A stretch of DNA of 51,535 nucleotides from Candidatus Nitrosopumilus sp. (GTDB taxonomy: Archaea; Thermoproteota; Nitrososphaeria; Nitrososphaerales; Nitrosopumilaceae), in the NCBI GenBank assembly GCA_029263475.1, contig JAJCXK010000027.1, forward strand, positions 1 through 51,535, given 5' to 3'. Numbering within the stretch: position 1 is the first letter of the stretch; every line of letters begins with the position of its first letter. Both the position numbers and the translations under genes were made by a program. This document shows positions 25,330 to 34,222 of the stretch, piece after piece. The notes under the pieces are model-generated. The model searched no databases, was not told where the DNA came from, and saw only the letters and a program-made list of their open reading frames with translations.

Positions 25330-25974
25330 TCACGGGTTGAGACTAGCATTATTTTTAGCATTTCTTTGGATCCATTCATCAATAATTTCAACAAAGTTTG
25401 AGTCAAATTCTCTAATTAAATCCACAAAAGATTCTTGCGTGAACGAAACACCATTTCCATTTTCATCGATGAAAGAAAACCCGTTGTTTTTGAAATACCA
25501 GGCAGAACCGCTCAAAATCCCATAGAATTGCTTTGGAAATAGTTCTTCAAATTCTGCCATCCCCAATTCTTGAGAAATACCAACTACCAGTTGATGTAAT
25601 GTTGTATTTTGCGTAACCTTGATCTTTTTCTTACCAATTTTTTTGGATGGATTGACGAATTCTCTTAAGATATTCGCACTGGTGTCAAGATAATTCAAAC
25701 CATGAAATACAAAATAACTTGACATCAATCTCATCGTAGACTCGTCACTGATTTTGAACTTTTTTTCTACAAAGCCCGTCAGTGTGGTTAGTTTCTTAGG
25801 ATCCTGAAATATGTCATCAAACTCACGAAATGTCTGCGATTCTACCCCGCGGTTTTTTATTATTTGCTTTATAATTTCCGGAAATTTTGACATGTCCTTG
25901 TAGACTATCAAATTTTTTGCATCCGCCTTGTCAAAAAAATCCCTGATTGTTTTCCGGCTCTTGTGAGTAGTCAG
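25330..25974 (-). CDS. Hypothetical protein, 214 aa with probable CTG start
   Basis: The body (MIVYKDMSKFPEIIKQIIKNRGVESQ...FVDLIREFDSNFVEIIDEWIQRN) is a soluble helical protein with no recognised family. The first ATG/GTG/TTG in frame is TTG at 25911, but the frame continues upstream with protein-like sequence (TTHKSRKTIRDFFDKADAKN) to CTG at 25974. That CTG lies exactly as far from its copy of the 17-bp promoter element as the ATG of the 105-aa gene does from its copy. CTG is rare in archaea, so the start needs protein-level proof. Confidence 0.55.
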   Translation of the reverse strand: MTTHKSRKTIRDFFDKADAKNLIVYKDMSKFPEIIKQIIKNRGVESQTFREFDDIFQDPKKLTTLTGFVEKKFKISDESTMRLMSSYFVFHGLNYLDTSANILREFVNPSKKIGKKKIKVTQNTTLHQLVVGISQELGMAEFEELFPKQFYGILSGSAWYFKNNGFSFIDENGNGVSFTQESFVDLIREFDSNFVEIIDEWIQRNAKNNASLNP

Positions 25975-25996
25975 GAATTAACTACAGGAATTGCAA

Positions 25997-26013
25997 ACTT
26001 AAGCGTATGGATT
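25997..26013 (-). promoter_or_regulatory. Promoter element copy 2 (AATCCATACGCTTAAGT)
   Basis: Second exact copy of the 17-bp element, 23 nt before CTG at 25974. Identical sequence and spacing in two neighbouring minus-strand genes argue for co-regulation or a duplicated promoter. Confidence 0.6.
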
Positions 26014-26023
26014 AATTTAGAAA

Positions 26024-26284
26024 TTAAGCGGGATTACATGCATCTCTTTCTTTTGCATTAAATACAAGATCAGAATCCCCCTCTTTTTCCTTTGACCTTT
26101 CATACTCTTCTTTTTGCTTGATCATTTTTTTTCTAAAATCCTCAAATACTTTTTCTTCGACGGGCATCATGTCCTTGTAAGGTATACTCTGATGCGTCTG
26201 ATAGTGGACAATTGTATTCTCACCATCGACAAATATTTTTCCACAGTATTCACATTCCATTTCCATCAGACTAAACTGTCCCAT
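26024..26284 (-). CDS. C2H2 zinc-finger-like small protein
   Basis: An 86-aa protein. CEYCGKIFVDGENTIVHYQTH gives C11-x2-C14-x12-H27-x3-H31, the classic C2H2 finger spacing with an aromatic F after the second Cys. A charged coiled-coil-like helix (EKVFEDFRKKMIKQKEEYERSKEKEG) follows. Single-finger proteins of this type occur in archaea and may bind DNA or protein partners. The start could also be the second or third Met. Confidence 0.65.
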   Translation of the reverse strand: MGQFSLMEMECEYCGKIFVDGENTIVHYQTHQSIPYKDMMPVEEKVFEDFRKKMIKQKEEYERSKEKEGDSDLVFNAKERDACNPA

Positions 26285-26426
26285 ATCAACAATTAACTTT
26301 TTGGAAGACCCGCCATGACCATCGTTAAAACAATTCCACGTGAGTCAAAAGATCTAAAAAACATGATTAAAATTCATCGATTAGTTATAGTTTTTCATAT
26401 AAATGGGGTTTTGAATAGGATGAACC

Positions 26427-26978
26427 ATGCAAGAAGAAGAAGCAAATCCCATTAAAGATTACCTGTTTGAATATATTGAAAACTCAAAGACGATTCCCCC
26501 ACTAATAGTTGAAAAAAAATTTGATGCAGTTATTGAAGACATTACAAGTAACTGCTACGACAAAGTAGTTTCTATGGGAGAAAAGGAAGAAGCAGTAGGG
26601 GTTTTAGCTACGGGGCTATTGCATTATTTGCTAACCAATGCCCTTATCACAAGTCAAAGAAAAATAGATTATGCCGGAGTGGACATAGATATTGTAGTTC
26701 CAGACACCAAGACATTGGAAAAAGATGCAAAAAAGACATTGTTAGTATGCATTCCAAAGTCAAAAGACATCAACATAATAAATGAAAGAATTGCAAGGTT
26801 GGAAAAAATTCAACCGGAAAAAGAAAACATCTGGCTGGTATTGTCTGAAAACATACAGGTGGGGAAGAAATCATTCGTACTGTCTAAAGAAAACAATTCA
26901 TTTTCAAAGATAATCTTTGAAATTGCAAAGTTTAGCAACGTTGGTGGTTCGAATAAATTTAAAATCTTGCGAATCTAA
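26427..26978 (+). CDS. Hypothetical protein, 183 aa
   Basis: Soluble alpha/beta protein. GVLATGLLHYLLTNALI is a buried helix, followed by IDYAGVDIDIVVPD and KTLLVCIPKSKD, whose acidic-strand then Lys pattern faintly resembles a PD-(D/E)XK core; this is speculative. A TATA-like TTTCATATAAATGG about 25 nt upstream indicates its own leaderless promoter. Confidence 0.6.
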   Translation: MQEEEANPIKDYLFEYIENSKTIPPLIVEKKFDAVIEDITSNCYDKVVSMGEKEEAVGVLATGLLHYLLTNALITSQRKIDYAGVDIDIVVPDTKTLEKDAKKTLLVCIPKSKDINIINERIARLEKIQPEKENIWLVLSENIQVGKKSFVLSKENNSFSKIIFEIAKFSNVGGSNKFKILRI

Positions 26979-27081
26979 CATGCATGACCTGGATACACGT
27001 TTTGAAATTTTGATTAGAACCTCAAAGATGTAAAACGATCCAAACAATTAGCACATCCAGATATTTCAAGATTAGGCTAAA

Positions 27082-28616
27082 TCAATAATTCTTTCTAATT
27101 CCAACTATAACGCTGGCAGGAATTCCAACATACATTCCAATATTGAGTAAGATCAGACTGATCCCATATCCTAAAACTGAACTTTCAGAATCCATATCCA
27201 CGTGATTTAGGATTATAAGTGATGTAATCATAGGAGTTGTGATCACCTTGACCATTTGCTTGAAAACAGGATTTTCACGCTCATAGTCAGATATGATTGG
27301 CGAGAATGAATAGTAGACGTCATTGAATGTGTTCATAAACATAATTCCAGATCTGCTTTGAAGCAGGGTTCAATCTCTAAATTCTCTTAATTGTTGCACT
27401 TGCGGTGCTAGTTCTGAGTCATATGTCGCAGTTGCAATTAGGCATCCTCCATCGTTTTCTGAATCAGGCTGACCACCATTACCAGATGCAGGTAAAATTC
27501 TATAAACGGTTCCCTCGCTTAGTGACACGATATAAAGAAAGCCGTCAGGACCCCTTTCAATATCTGTAATACATCCAAATCCTGTACCGATGATTATTTC
27601 ATCCATGGATTCGTTTTTGTCAATCATGTTGTCTTGAAGAAACGTGCTAGTGAATTCAAATCCATCTCTGTTTTCATTCAGTTCAAATTTGTAAAGATTT
27701 CCAGCATTACAATCACCCACAAAAAGAGAATTGTCATACCTGTCAATTTCATCGAATTTTGCAAAATCCAATCCGGTAGGCGCTACTGTTTCCTCCCAGC
27801 TAAACTCGGGGTCACGATAAACAAAATCTTCGTATCCCGGAATTTCATCCAGTTGAGATTCAGTAACAGGACCCATGGTAACTATCCAACCGCTGTTGAA
27901 CTTTTCAGGAACCAAGTTTATTTCATCAAAATCATCATCACCGTTTTCAGTCGCCCACAAATTTCCAGTTACAGGATTTACTGCAAGACCAAAGCTGTTT
28001 CGTATATCCATCGCAAAATAGGGGCCTCTGATTCCAATTGTAAAATCACCCTGTTGTCCTTTAAATCAGTATCATCTCCCGTCAACCATTCCAGGGGCTT
28101 GTTTTGAAGTAGCCCGTAACGCAGGGTGTCGCCGACAACCGCATAAACTTGATCATCCAATCCAACCGTCATGGCTCCTCCATTGTGAGATACACTTGAA
28201 GGGAGTTCTTTTAGCAATACAGGATTTACCAAAGAGTCTCCCGTCCATTCATATTTGTAGACTCTGTTACCCAATGACTCACCTCTGTCTTTAATTGCCT
28301 CTGTATAGTAGAGGTATGCTGATGAATTGACACTGGCAATTCCCAACATTCCTTTTTCCCCAATGGAATCCACATTCACGTCAAGAACGGGTTTGTCTTG
28401 TAAAACACCATCTCGAATTAAACGTACCATCCCATCGCTTTTTTGTAAAATTAGGATGTCATCTTCAACAAAGGTCATCGTGGTAATCATGCAACACAAA
28501 TTTGATACGTATTTTTCAACCACCAAGTCTTGGACATTTAATGACGGTTCTGCGGATGCGGTCAATGGGATTAATAATACAAACGAGATTACAGCAATTA
28601 TCATTACAGATTTCAT
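27082..28616 (-). pseudogene. Broken glucose/sorbosone dehydrogenase-like gene with CFI-box membrane tail
   Basis: Three minus-strand pieces form one gene. Piece 1 (28616-27978) has a signal peptide and the N-terminal PQQ-dependent sugar/aldose dehydrogenase beta-propeller (DDILILQKSDGMVRLI, GEKGMLGIA). Piece 2 (in the other frame, to 27370) continues with GPYFAMDIRNSFGLAVNPVTG, WATENG, DEINLV and then CLIATATYDSELAPQ. Piece 3 (27342-27082) is the rest of the C-terminal domain (YYSFSPIISDYERENP) with two TM segments. A 1-nt loss near 28027 shifts the frame, and an in-frame TGA (27370-27372) splits pieces 2 and 3. Intact relatives carry about 10 more residues before the IRNSFG motif, so a small deletion is also likely. 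Confidence 0.8.
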
Positions 28617-28764
28617 ATACTCAAATTAACTTGTGAAAGTAATTAAATTGTCAGAATTTGTTTGTAAAACTCCTATTTTGTAAATTGTAATTTGATGTAA
28701 ACACAAAAGATCATGGCATTTTTTAATAAATTGATATAGTAGGAGTATTTTCACACGTTAGCCA

Positions 28765-29145
28765 ATGCCTGGAGATCAGCTTAAAATCATCGGAACCAAT
28801 CTATTCAAAATAATTGAAACGATATACCACAATAAAGAAAACTCCATGTCTCTAAATGAACTATGTCCAATGCTAAATAGAGAATACGAAAATGTCAGAG
28901 TTGATGTAATGTATTTAGCTAGTTTAGAGCATGTCCAATCTGATTTTATTGCAGATACAGTTAATCAAAGAGTGGTATTTCTAACGCCAAAATCTATGAG
29001 AGTCATGGATAGAACAATACCTCCGAAAAACTATGATGAATTTATCCAAATGTTTGCAAATCCCGAGAAAGACTCAGGAGACCCTGTGGATTCCGACAAG
29101 AAAAGTAAATTAAAAAGAGCCTTTGGATTTCTCAAATCAAATTAA
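28765..29145 (+). CDS. Winged-helix-like hypothetical protein
   Basis: A 126-aa protein. Residues about 10-70 (IGTNLFKIIETIYHNKENSMSLNELCPMLNREYENVRVDVMYLASLEHV) look like a helix-turn-helix/winged-helix core with a following beta wing (RVVFLTPKSMRVM). The C-terminus is charged. A transcriptional regulator role is plausible but unproven. Confidence 0.55.
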   Translation: MPGDQLKIIGTNLFKIIETIYHNKENSMSLNELCPMLNREYENVRVDVMYLASLEHVQSDFIADTVNQRVVFLTPKSMRVMDRTIPPKNYDEFIQMFANPEKDSGDPVDSDKKSKLKRAFGFLKSN

Positions 29146-29427
29146 AACGATCAGTCAATTCATTGATAAAAAATAATGATAGTTAGTGCCAAAGTGACAA
29201 TCTAGTTTTCCAAAAATATCATTAAGTTAACTCATATCTGTCTACATCTATTTAATCCTCAAAATGACGACTGAATCCAGTTGAGTAAAATCTAAAAATA
29301 ATACTTTCATGCATGATCCGTATTTCGGAAGACTATCTTGAAGTATAATCCAACAGAGATTTAATTGTCTAAAAGATAGAATCCAAGATTAGAATCCTTT
29401 ATCGTACACTGTAGTTTCTTTAAAAAT

Positions 29428-30624
29428 ATGAAAATATACATCATGTTTTCTCTTATTCTATTATTACTTGTACCTGTACTTCAGTCAGGTCATGGTCAGG
29501 TTTCAGAAATGCCGGATTATTTTGCCGAACATTCCGATTTGTATAAAATTGGTCCTGGTAGAATAATGAAATTTTTAGGAGGCCCTGTCACACCGTGTAC
29601 AAATCCCAACTTCAAAATACAATACACTGATCTTATCAAAGATCCAATCATAAATCCAGATAATATAGACAATCATCTTTTTGTAGTCTTAAATGAATTT
29701 AATTCTGATTCATATGGTTATCTAAAAATTGAGTTGCCTGAAGGTGATGGGCATAACCGATATCACCTAATGCTTTACGATCAAAATAATTATGCAATCA
29801 CAGGGCAAGATATTGGATTGGAAAATGGCTCAAGTAAATTTATTTTAGAAACTGCAAGTGGAGATTTAATTATAGATGAGAATGAACGTTTTGATAAATT
29901 TGTGGAAACTGGAAATACTAAATTTGGATCTTATAGTACAATAGTCGGACCTGGTAGTTACAACGTTCATTCATTCTTGTCTCAATATGCAGGCTCATCA
30001 ATAGAAACAATCTCCTGCGTAATTACATTGGATTGGAAATTTTCTGTGAGTGATGATGGCACATTTTCATCAGACACTCCTCAAATAAAGACAGGCTCGC
30101 TAGTCAATGTCACTGATCAGTTCTCAATCAAACAACAAAAAGAATTTGGATTAGCACCGTGGTCGATAGTGTGTAAAGAAGGTAAATCGGTTTTGTCTCA
30201 AAAAGAGCATTTTTTCCATGATGGGAGAACCGCATGCGTATCTAATGAAACCAAAATCAAACTCATAGAGAGAGGGTGGAATTTAGCTTTGCCTACATCA
30301 AAATTAACCTATTTTGACAAATCCCAAGAATTAGAAATTGCACAAAAATTTGAGGATTTTATGAAAAAACAAAGCTACAACAATGTCCCAAGTGCATTTG
30401 TGATGGGGAAACATAATTTTAAAAATTTGGAAGACATAATTCATTTTTGTGGAGAATTCAAAGAAGTTGACGTGAATTATTCTCACTATTTTCATGGTGC
30501 TATTGATGCTTCAGAAACTTTAGTATGGGATGGAATAGAAAAACAATCCGGCTGGTGTGCAATAAATGATGATGCGCAGATATTCAGATTTGTGTATGAT
30601 TGGAAATTAGAAAATGAAGGCTAG
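29428..30624 (+). CDS. Secreted protein, 398 aa
   Basis: A signal peptide (about 1-23, KIYIMFSLILLLLVPVLQSGHG) precedes an extracytoplasmic protein. The C-rich phrase SIVCKEGKSVLSQ...GRTACVSNETKIKLIERGW resembles a motif shared by several thaumarchaeal exported proteins. No TM anchor or PEFG tail. Codons are even more AT-rich than in neighbours. Function unknown. The stop is followed by a T7 run (30627-30633) that may terminate transcription. Confidence 0.6.
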   Translation: MKIYIMFSLILLLLVPVLQSGHGQVSEMPDYFAEHSDLYKIGPGRIMKFLGGPVTPCTNPNFKIQYTDLIKDPIINPDNIDNHLFVVLNEFNSDSYGYLKIELPEGDGHNRYHLMLYDQNNYAITGQDIGLENGSSKFILETASGDLIIDENERFDKFVETGNTKFGSYSTIVGPGSYNVHSFLSQYAGSSIETISCVITLDWKFSVSDDGTFSSDTPQIKTGSLVNVTDQFSIKQQKEFGLAPWSIVCKEGKSVLSQKEHFFHDGRTACVSNETKIKLIERGWNLALPTSKLTYFDKSQELEIAQKFEDFMKKQSYNNVPSAFVMGKHNFKNLEDIIHFCGEFKEVDVNYSHYFHGAIDASETLVWDGIEKQSGWCAINDDAQIFRFVYDWKLENEG

Positions 30625-30683
30625 ACTTTTTTTGAGACCTTTTCCTCTACTGCTCCAATGTATGTGACAATGGAATCTTCTTA

Positions 30684-30701
30684 AAGATACAAGGGTATCT
30701 T
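30684..30701 (+). terminator. Possible hairpin after the secreted protein gene
   Basis: AAGATAC and GTATCTT form a 7-bp stem with an AAGG loop in the space between the secreted protein gene and bioD. No T run follows directly, so the terminator role is uncertain. Confidence 0.25.
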
Positions 30702-30868
30702 GGACTAGAGTTTCATTTTACAAATATGTCAAGACATGGTATTGATATTCAAAACGAATAGACAAAAAATTGTATTTTCATGGTAGTCAAAATTCGGATA
30801 ATCCGTTTTGGAGTGCAAATACATCTGAACTGTTAATATTTCAGTCATGCTTTGTATTTTTAGAGATC

Positions 30869-31555
30869 TTATTTTAGCAATGATTTGAAATCAAGGCGTT
30901 TCTTGAAGATTGCATGAAGTGACGCGTCACTCAAATCATCTATGAATGGAATAGACCCCAGTACAGGTATGCCCAACAGGCTTTTCAAATCACGTGTCAG
31001 TTCATCTACTTTGTAACCATCAGAATCAAAATCATTGATTATGATCCCCTTGATTGGAATTTTGAATTTTTCACACATCCTTACAGTCATTATCGTGTGA
31101 TTGATGGTGCCAACCTTGCTTCTTGCCACGATTACTGCAGGAACCCCCATGTCCTTGATCAGATCTGCAATAAAATAGTCTTTTAAAACAGGCGTCATGA
31201 TTCCTCCCATTCCCTCTACAAGAATCATATCATGTAGTTTGGACAATTTTTTGAAGCCTGTCAATATAGGAGATATTTTTGGTTTTATTTTGAGATTCTT
31301 CCATGCCGTGTATGGAGATGCAGGGATGGGGAAAAATTGCGGATTTATCAAGTTCTCAGGATCATTTACCTGAGCTGCAGCAGATAGAATCTCAACGTCT
31401 TCGGATTTGAATCCCTTTTTCTGAGGAGTACCTGCTGCAAAAGGTTTCATCACGCCCACATCAATTCCCATTTCTCTAAGCATTACTCCCAGACCTGCCG
31501 TAACGTACGTTTTCCCCACATCAGTATCAGTTCCGGTAATGAAAAAAGACCCCAT
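30869..31555 (-). CDS. bioD: Dethiobiotin synthetase
   Basis: A 228-aa P-loop enzyme closing the ureido ring of dethiobiotin from 7,8-diaminopelargonate, CO2 and ATP. ITGTDTDVGKTYVTAGL (about 6-22) is the specific Walker A; VEGMGGIMTPV and VIVARSKVGTINHT are the other conserved loops. It lies on the minus strand, facing away from bioA-bioB-bioF, after a 50-aa small gene. Confidence 0.93.
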   Translation of the reverse strand: MGSFFITGTDTDVGKTYVTAGLGVMLREMGIDVGVMKPFAAGTPQKKGFKSEDVEILSAAAQVNDPENLINPQFFPIPASPYTAWKNLKIKPKISPILTGFKKLSKLHDMILVEGMGGIMTPVLKDYFIADLIKDMGVPAVIVARSKVGTINHTIMTVRMCEKFKIPIKGIIINDFDSDGYKVDELTRDLKSLLGIPVLGSIPFIDDLSDASLHAIFKKRLDFKSLLK

Positions 31556-31608
31556 AGCATCAATTCAGAATGATTCATTGATTAATTCATCGCTTGGTCA
31601 ACGAATGT

Positions 31609-31761
31609 CTAGACATCTATTCCCGTTATCGTCCAATCAAGTGCCCTAAGAACACCCTGATAGTATTTCATGGCATCCCTGGACTCAGTTTCAACCAATC
31701 TCTTTTCGATCACTTTTCTATACTCGTCAACATCTTTTTCTGTCTTCATGAATACCGACAT
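31609..31761 (-). CDS. 50-aa helical protein upstream of bioD
   Basis: ATG at 31761: MSVFMKTEKDVDEYRKVIEKR, then a helix ending YQGVLRALDWTITGIDV. Clean start and helical composition. It precedes bioD by 53 nt on the same strand and diverges from bioA. Function unknown; its position suggests a biotin-linked or transcript-leading role. Confidence 0.5.
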   Translation of the reverse strand: MSVFMKTEKDVDEYRKVIEKRLVETESRDAMKYYQGVLRALDWTITGIDV

Positions 31762-31817
31762 CAATTGGTAGACAATTGATTAGTCTTTAGGATCAATAGA
31801 GGATTCAAAATGAATCG

Positions 31818-31830
31818 CTTAATTATTAAG
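31818..31830 (+). promoter_or_regulatory. TATA-region palindrome upstream of bioA
   Basis: CTTAATTATTAAG, a perfect 13-nt palindrome, centred about 29 nt before the TTG start of bioA, the expected archaeal TATA distance for a leaderless message. Confidence 0.45.
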
Positions 31831-31852
31831 ATCTGAAATCGTATCAAAGCAG

Positions 31853-33175
31853 TTGAAAAGTTCTGTCTGGCACCCAAACACACAGATGAATGAATGGGAG
31901 TCTTTTGATAAAATTGTCAAGGGTAAAGGAGTATGGCTTGTTGATTCCAAGGGCAACAAAATAATGGACGCAGTTGCATCCATGTGGTGCAACGTATGGG
32001 GACATTCAGACCCGCAGCTGATCAAAGCCATAACAGATCAGACCAAGAGGATTCAGCATTCATCACTGTTTAACCTTACAAACGAGCCCGCAGAAAAGCT
32101 TGCAGATACCCTCGTAAAGATATCCCCTAAAATGCACAAGGTGTTCTATTCAGATAACGGATCATCTGCGATGGAAATTGCGATAAAAATGGCATTGCAG
32201 TATTGGAAAAACACTGGAAACAAAAAGAAAACAGAGATTGCGACACTGGAAAACGGATATCACGGAGATACGTTTGGGGCAATGTCTGTAGGATACGTTC
32301 CAGAATTTTTTGGCAAGTTTAAAAAGCAACTTTTCACTACAATTCAATTTCCAGTGCCCAACAAATACAGAATTCCAAAGGGGTTTACTTATTCAGATTA
32401 TCAGAATTATTGTTTAGAAAAAATCGAAAAAAGGTTTTCTAAAAACGACAATATCGCAGCGTTTGTGATGGAAAGTGGTGCACAGGTTGCCGGAGGAGTG
32501 ATGATACATACAAGAGGATTTCAATCCAAGATCGGTAGACTTTGCAAAAAATATGACGTGCTGCTTGTCTTGGATGAGATTGCGACAGGCTTTGGAAGAC
32601 TTGGATCAATGGTACAGTATGAGGAGCAAAAGAGCACTCCAGACATTGTAGCATATGGAAAGATGCTCACAGGAGGATACCTTACCATGGCTGCAACTCT
32701 TGCAAACAAGAAAATCTACGATTCATTTTTAGGAGAATTCAACGATTGGGTGCATCTCTTTCACGGACATACATATACAGGAAATCCTATTGCCGCAGCT
32801 GTAGCAAACGAGAACCTAAAGATGTATAAGAAACGCAACCTAATTAAGAAAATCCAAAAGACATCCAAGATCTTTGACGAGTTTTACGACGAATTATTTG
32901 AAATTGACATCGTAGGAGATATCAGGAACAAAGGAATGCTCATGGGAATCGAGCTTGTGAAAGACAAGAAGAGAAAGACTCCAATTAATCCTCAAAAATC
33001 AATTAATACGATTTTCTTTGAGGAAGGTAAAAGACATGGAATCTACCTGAGAACGCTTGGAAACATGGTCATGCTTGTACCGCCATTAGCAATTTCTGAA
33101 AATGATCTTAGATTACTGATGCAAAAGATGGTCAAGACCATTCAGAGTGCAAAGTCAAAGGTAGTTGACCGTTAA
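31853..33175 (+). CDS. bioA: Adenosylmethionine-8-amino-7-oxononanoate aminotransferase
   Basis: A 440-aa class III aminotransferase making 7,8-diaminopelargonate from KAPA, usually with SAM as amino donor. Diagnostic parts: VASMWCNVWGHSDP near the N-terminus, DNGSSAMEIAIKMA, ENGYHGDTFGAMS, DEIATGFGR (PLP Asp) and the PLP lysine about K270 in AYGKMLTGG. TTG start, set by the TATA palindrome upstream. First gene of the plus-strand biotin run. Confidence 0.93.
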   Translation: MKSSVWHPNTQMNEWESFDKIVKGKGVWLVDSKGNKIMDAVASMWCNVWGHSDPQLIKAITDQTKRIQHSSLFNLTNEPAEKLADTLVKISPKMHKVFYSDNGSSAMEIAIKMALQYWKNTGNKKKTEIATLENGYHGDTFGAMSVGYVPEFFGKFKKQLFTTIQFPVPNKYRIPKGFTYSDYQNYCLEKIEKRFSKNDNIAAFVMESGAQVAGGVMIHTRGFQSKIGRLCKKYDVLLVLDEIATGFGRLGSMVQYEEQKSTPDIVAYGKMLTGGYLTMAATLANKKIYDSFLGEFNDWVHLFHGHTYTGNPIAAAVANENLKMYKKRNLIKKIQKTSKIFDEFYDELFEIDIVGDIRNKGMLMGIELVKDKKRKTPINPQKSINTIFFEEGKRHGIYLRTLGNMVMLVPPLAISENDLRLLMQKMVKTIQSAKSKVVDR

Positions 33176-33200
33176 CCCCCCACAGTATTAGAGGTTAACC
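33171..33200 (+). promoter_or_regulatory. Putative BirA-type biotin operator
   Basis: Two GTTAAC half-sites, 33171-33176 and 33194-33199, with a 17-nt spacer; the second is part of the palindrome GGTTAACC. Paired GTTAAC blocks with a spacer of about 15-16 nt are known for BirA in Gram-positive bacteria and have been proposed in some archaea. The site sits just upstream of a TATA-like TTTTTATAAAT and bioB. Confidence 0.5.
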
Positions 33201-33244
33201 AATACATTATTTTTATAAATGGAATACTTGCCAGTACCATCATC

Positions 33245-34222
33245 ATGAATACTCTTGAATTCATCAAGGGGTGTCAAGAGAGGGTATTTTCTGGGATCGG
33301 GGTGTCTGCAGAGGATGCAAGAAAACTTCTCAACACACCTGAAGAGAACCTCAAAGAGTTGGCAAGATGCGCAAACGAAATTACCAGAGACTTTAACGGT
33401 AAAAAAGTAGATGTAGAGCAGCTAAACAACATCAAAAAGAACGCATGCAGTGAGGATTGTACGTTTTGTGGTCAATCTGCATTTTTTGATACAGGTATTG
33501 AGACATATCAATTGCCATCTCCAGAAGAAGTTGTCATCAAGGCGCAGAAAGCCAAAGATGAGGGAGCTGAATCATACTGTCTTGTGGCAGCATGGAGGGA
33601 ACCATCATCAAAAGATTTTGAAAAAGTTTGCAATATCATCAACGAGATTAATGATAAAGTTGGAATCAGTGTGGAATGCAGTTTGGGATTTCTCACGCCA
33701 GAGCAAGCAAGAAAACTAAAAGAGCTCAAAGTAAAGAGATACAATCACAATTTGGAGACTGCAAAATCAAAGTTTCCGGAGATTTGCACGACTCACACAT
33801 ACGAAGACAGACTGAAGACTCTCGGCATCGCAAGAGATGCAGGACTGGAACTGTGCACAGGTGGAATCATAGGGTTGGGCGAATCAAGAGACCAAAGATT
33901 GGAACTTGCAGTTGAATTAGGTAGACTGTATCCAGAAGAAGTGACGATAAACATTCTTGTCGCAATGCCAGGTACACCCCTAGAATTGCAAACAGACCTT
34001 CCAAATTCCGAGATTGTCAGGATATTTTCAGTTATACGATTCCTGTTACCCGAATCAGTAATCAAAATTTCAGGAGGTAGAGAATCCAAGCTGGATGATT
34101 CAGGTGAAGAGCTTCTGCAAAGCGGTGCAAATGGAATAATCACCGAGGGATACCTTACCATGGGAGGAAATGAGGCTAAAAAAGATCAAGAACTGATAGA
34201 GAAAATTGGCCTCCAAGCATAA
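33245..34222 (+). CDS. bioB: Biotin synthase
   Basis: A 325-aa radical-SAM enzyme inserting sulfur into dethiobiotin. The cluster motif is C68-x3-C72-x2-C75 in NACSEDCTFCGQS. VECSLGFLTPEQARKLKE and YNHNLETAK follow the family pattern, including the HNxET segment, and SGGRESKLD is near the end. A TATA-like element and the BirA-like operator precede it. Its 3' end overlaps bioF by 17 nt. Confidence 0.94.
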   Translation: MNTLEFIKGCQERVFSGIGVSAEDARKLLNTPEENLKELARCANEITRDFNGKKVDVEQLNNIKKNACSEDCTFCGQSAFFDTGIETYQLPSPEEVVIKAQKAKDEGAESYCLVAAWREPSSKDFEKVCNIINEINDKVGISVECSLGFLTPEQARKLKELKVKRYNHNLETAKSKFPEICTTHTYEDRLKTLGIARDAGLELCTGGIIGLGESRDQRLELAVELGRLYPEEVTINILVAMPGTPLELQTDLPNSEIVRIFSVIRFLLPESVIKISGGRESKLDDSGEELLQSGANGIITEGYLTMGGNEAKKDQELIEKIGLQA

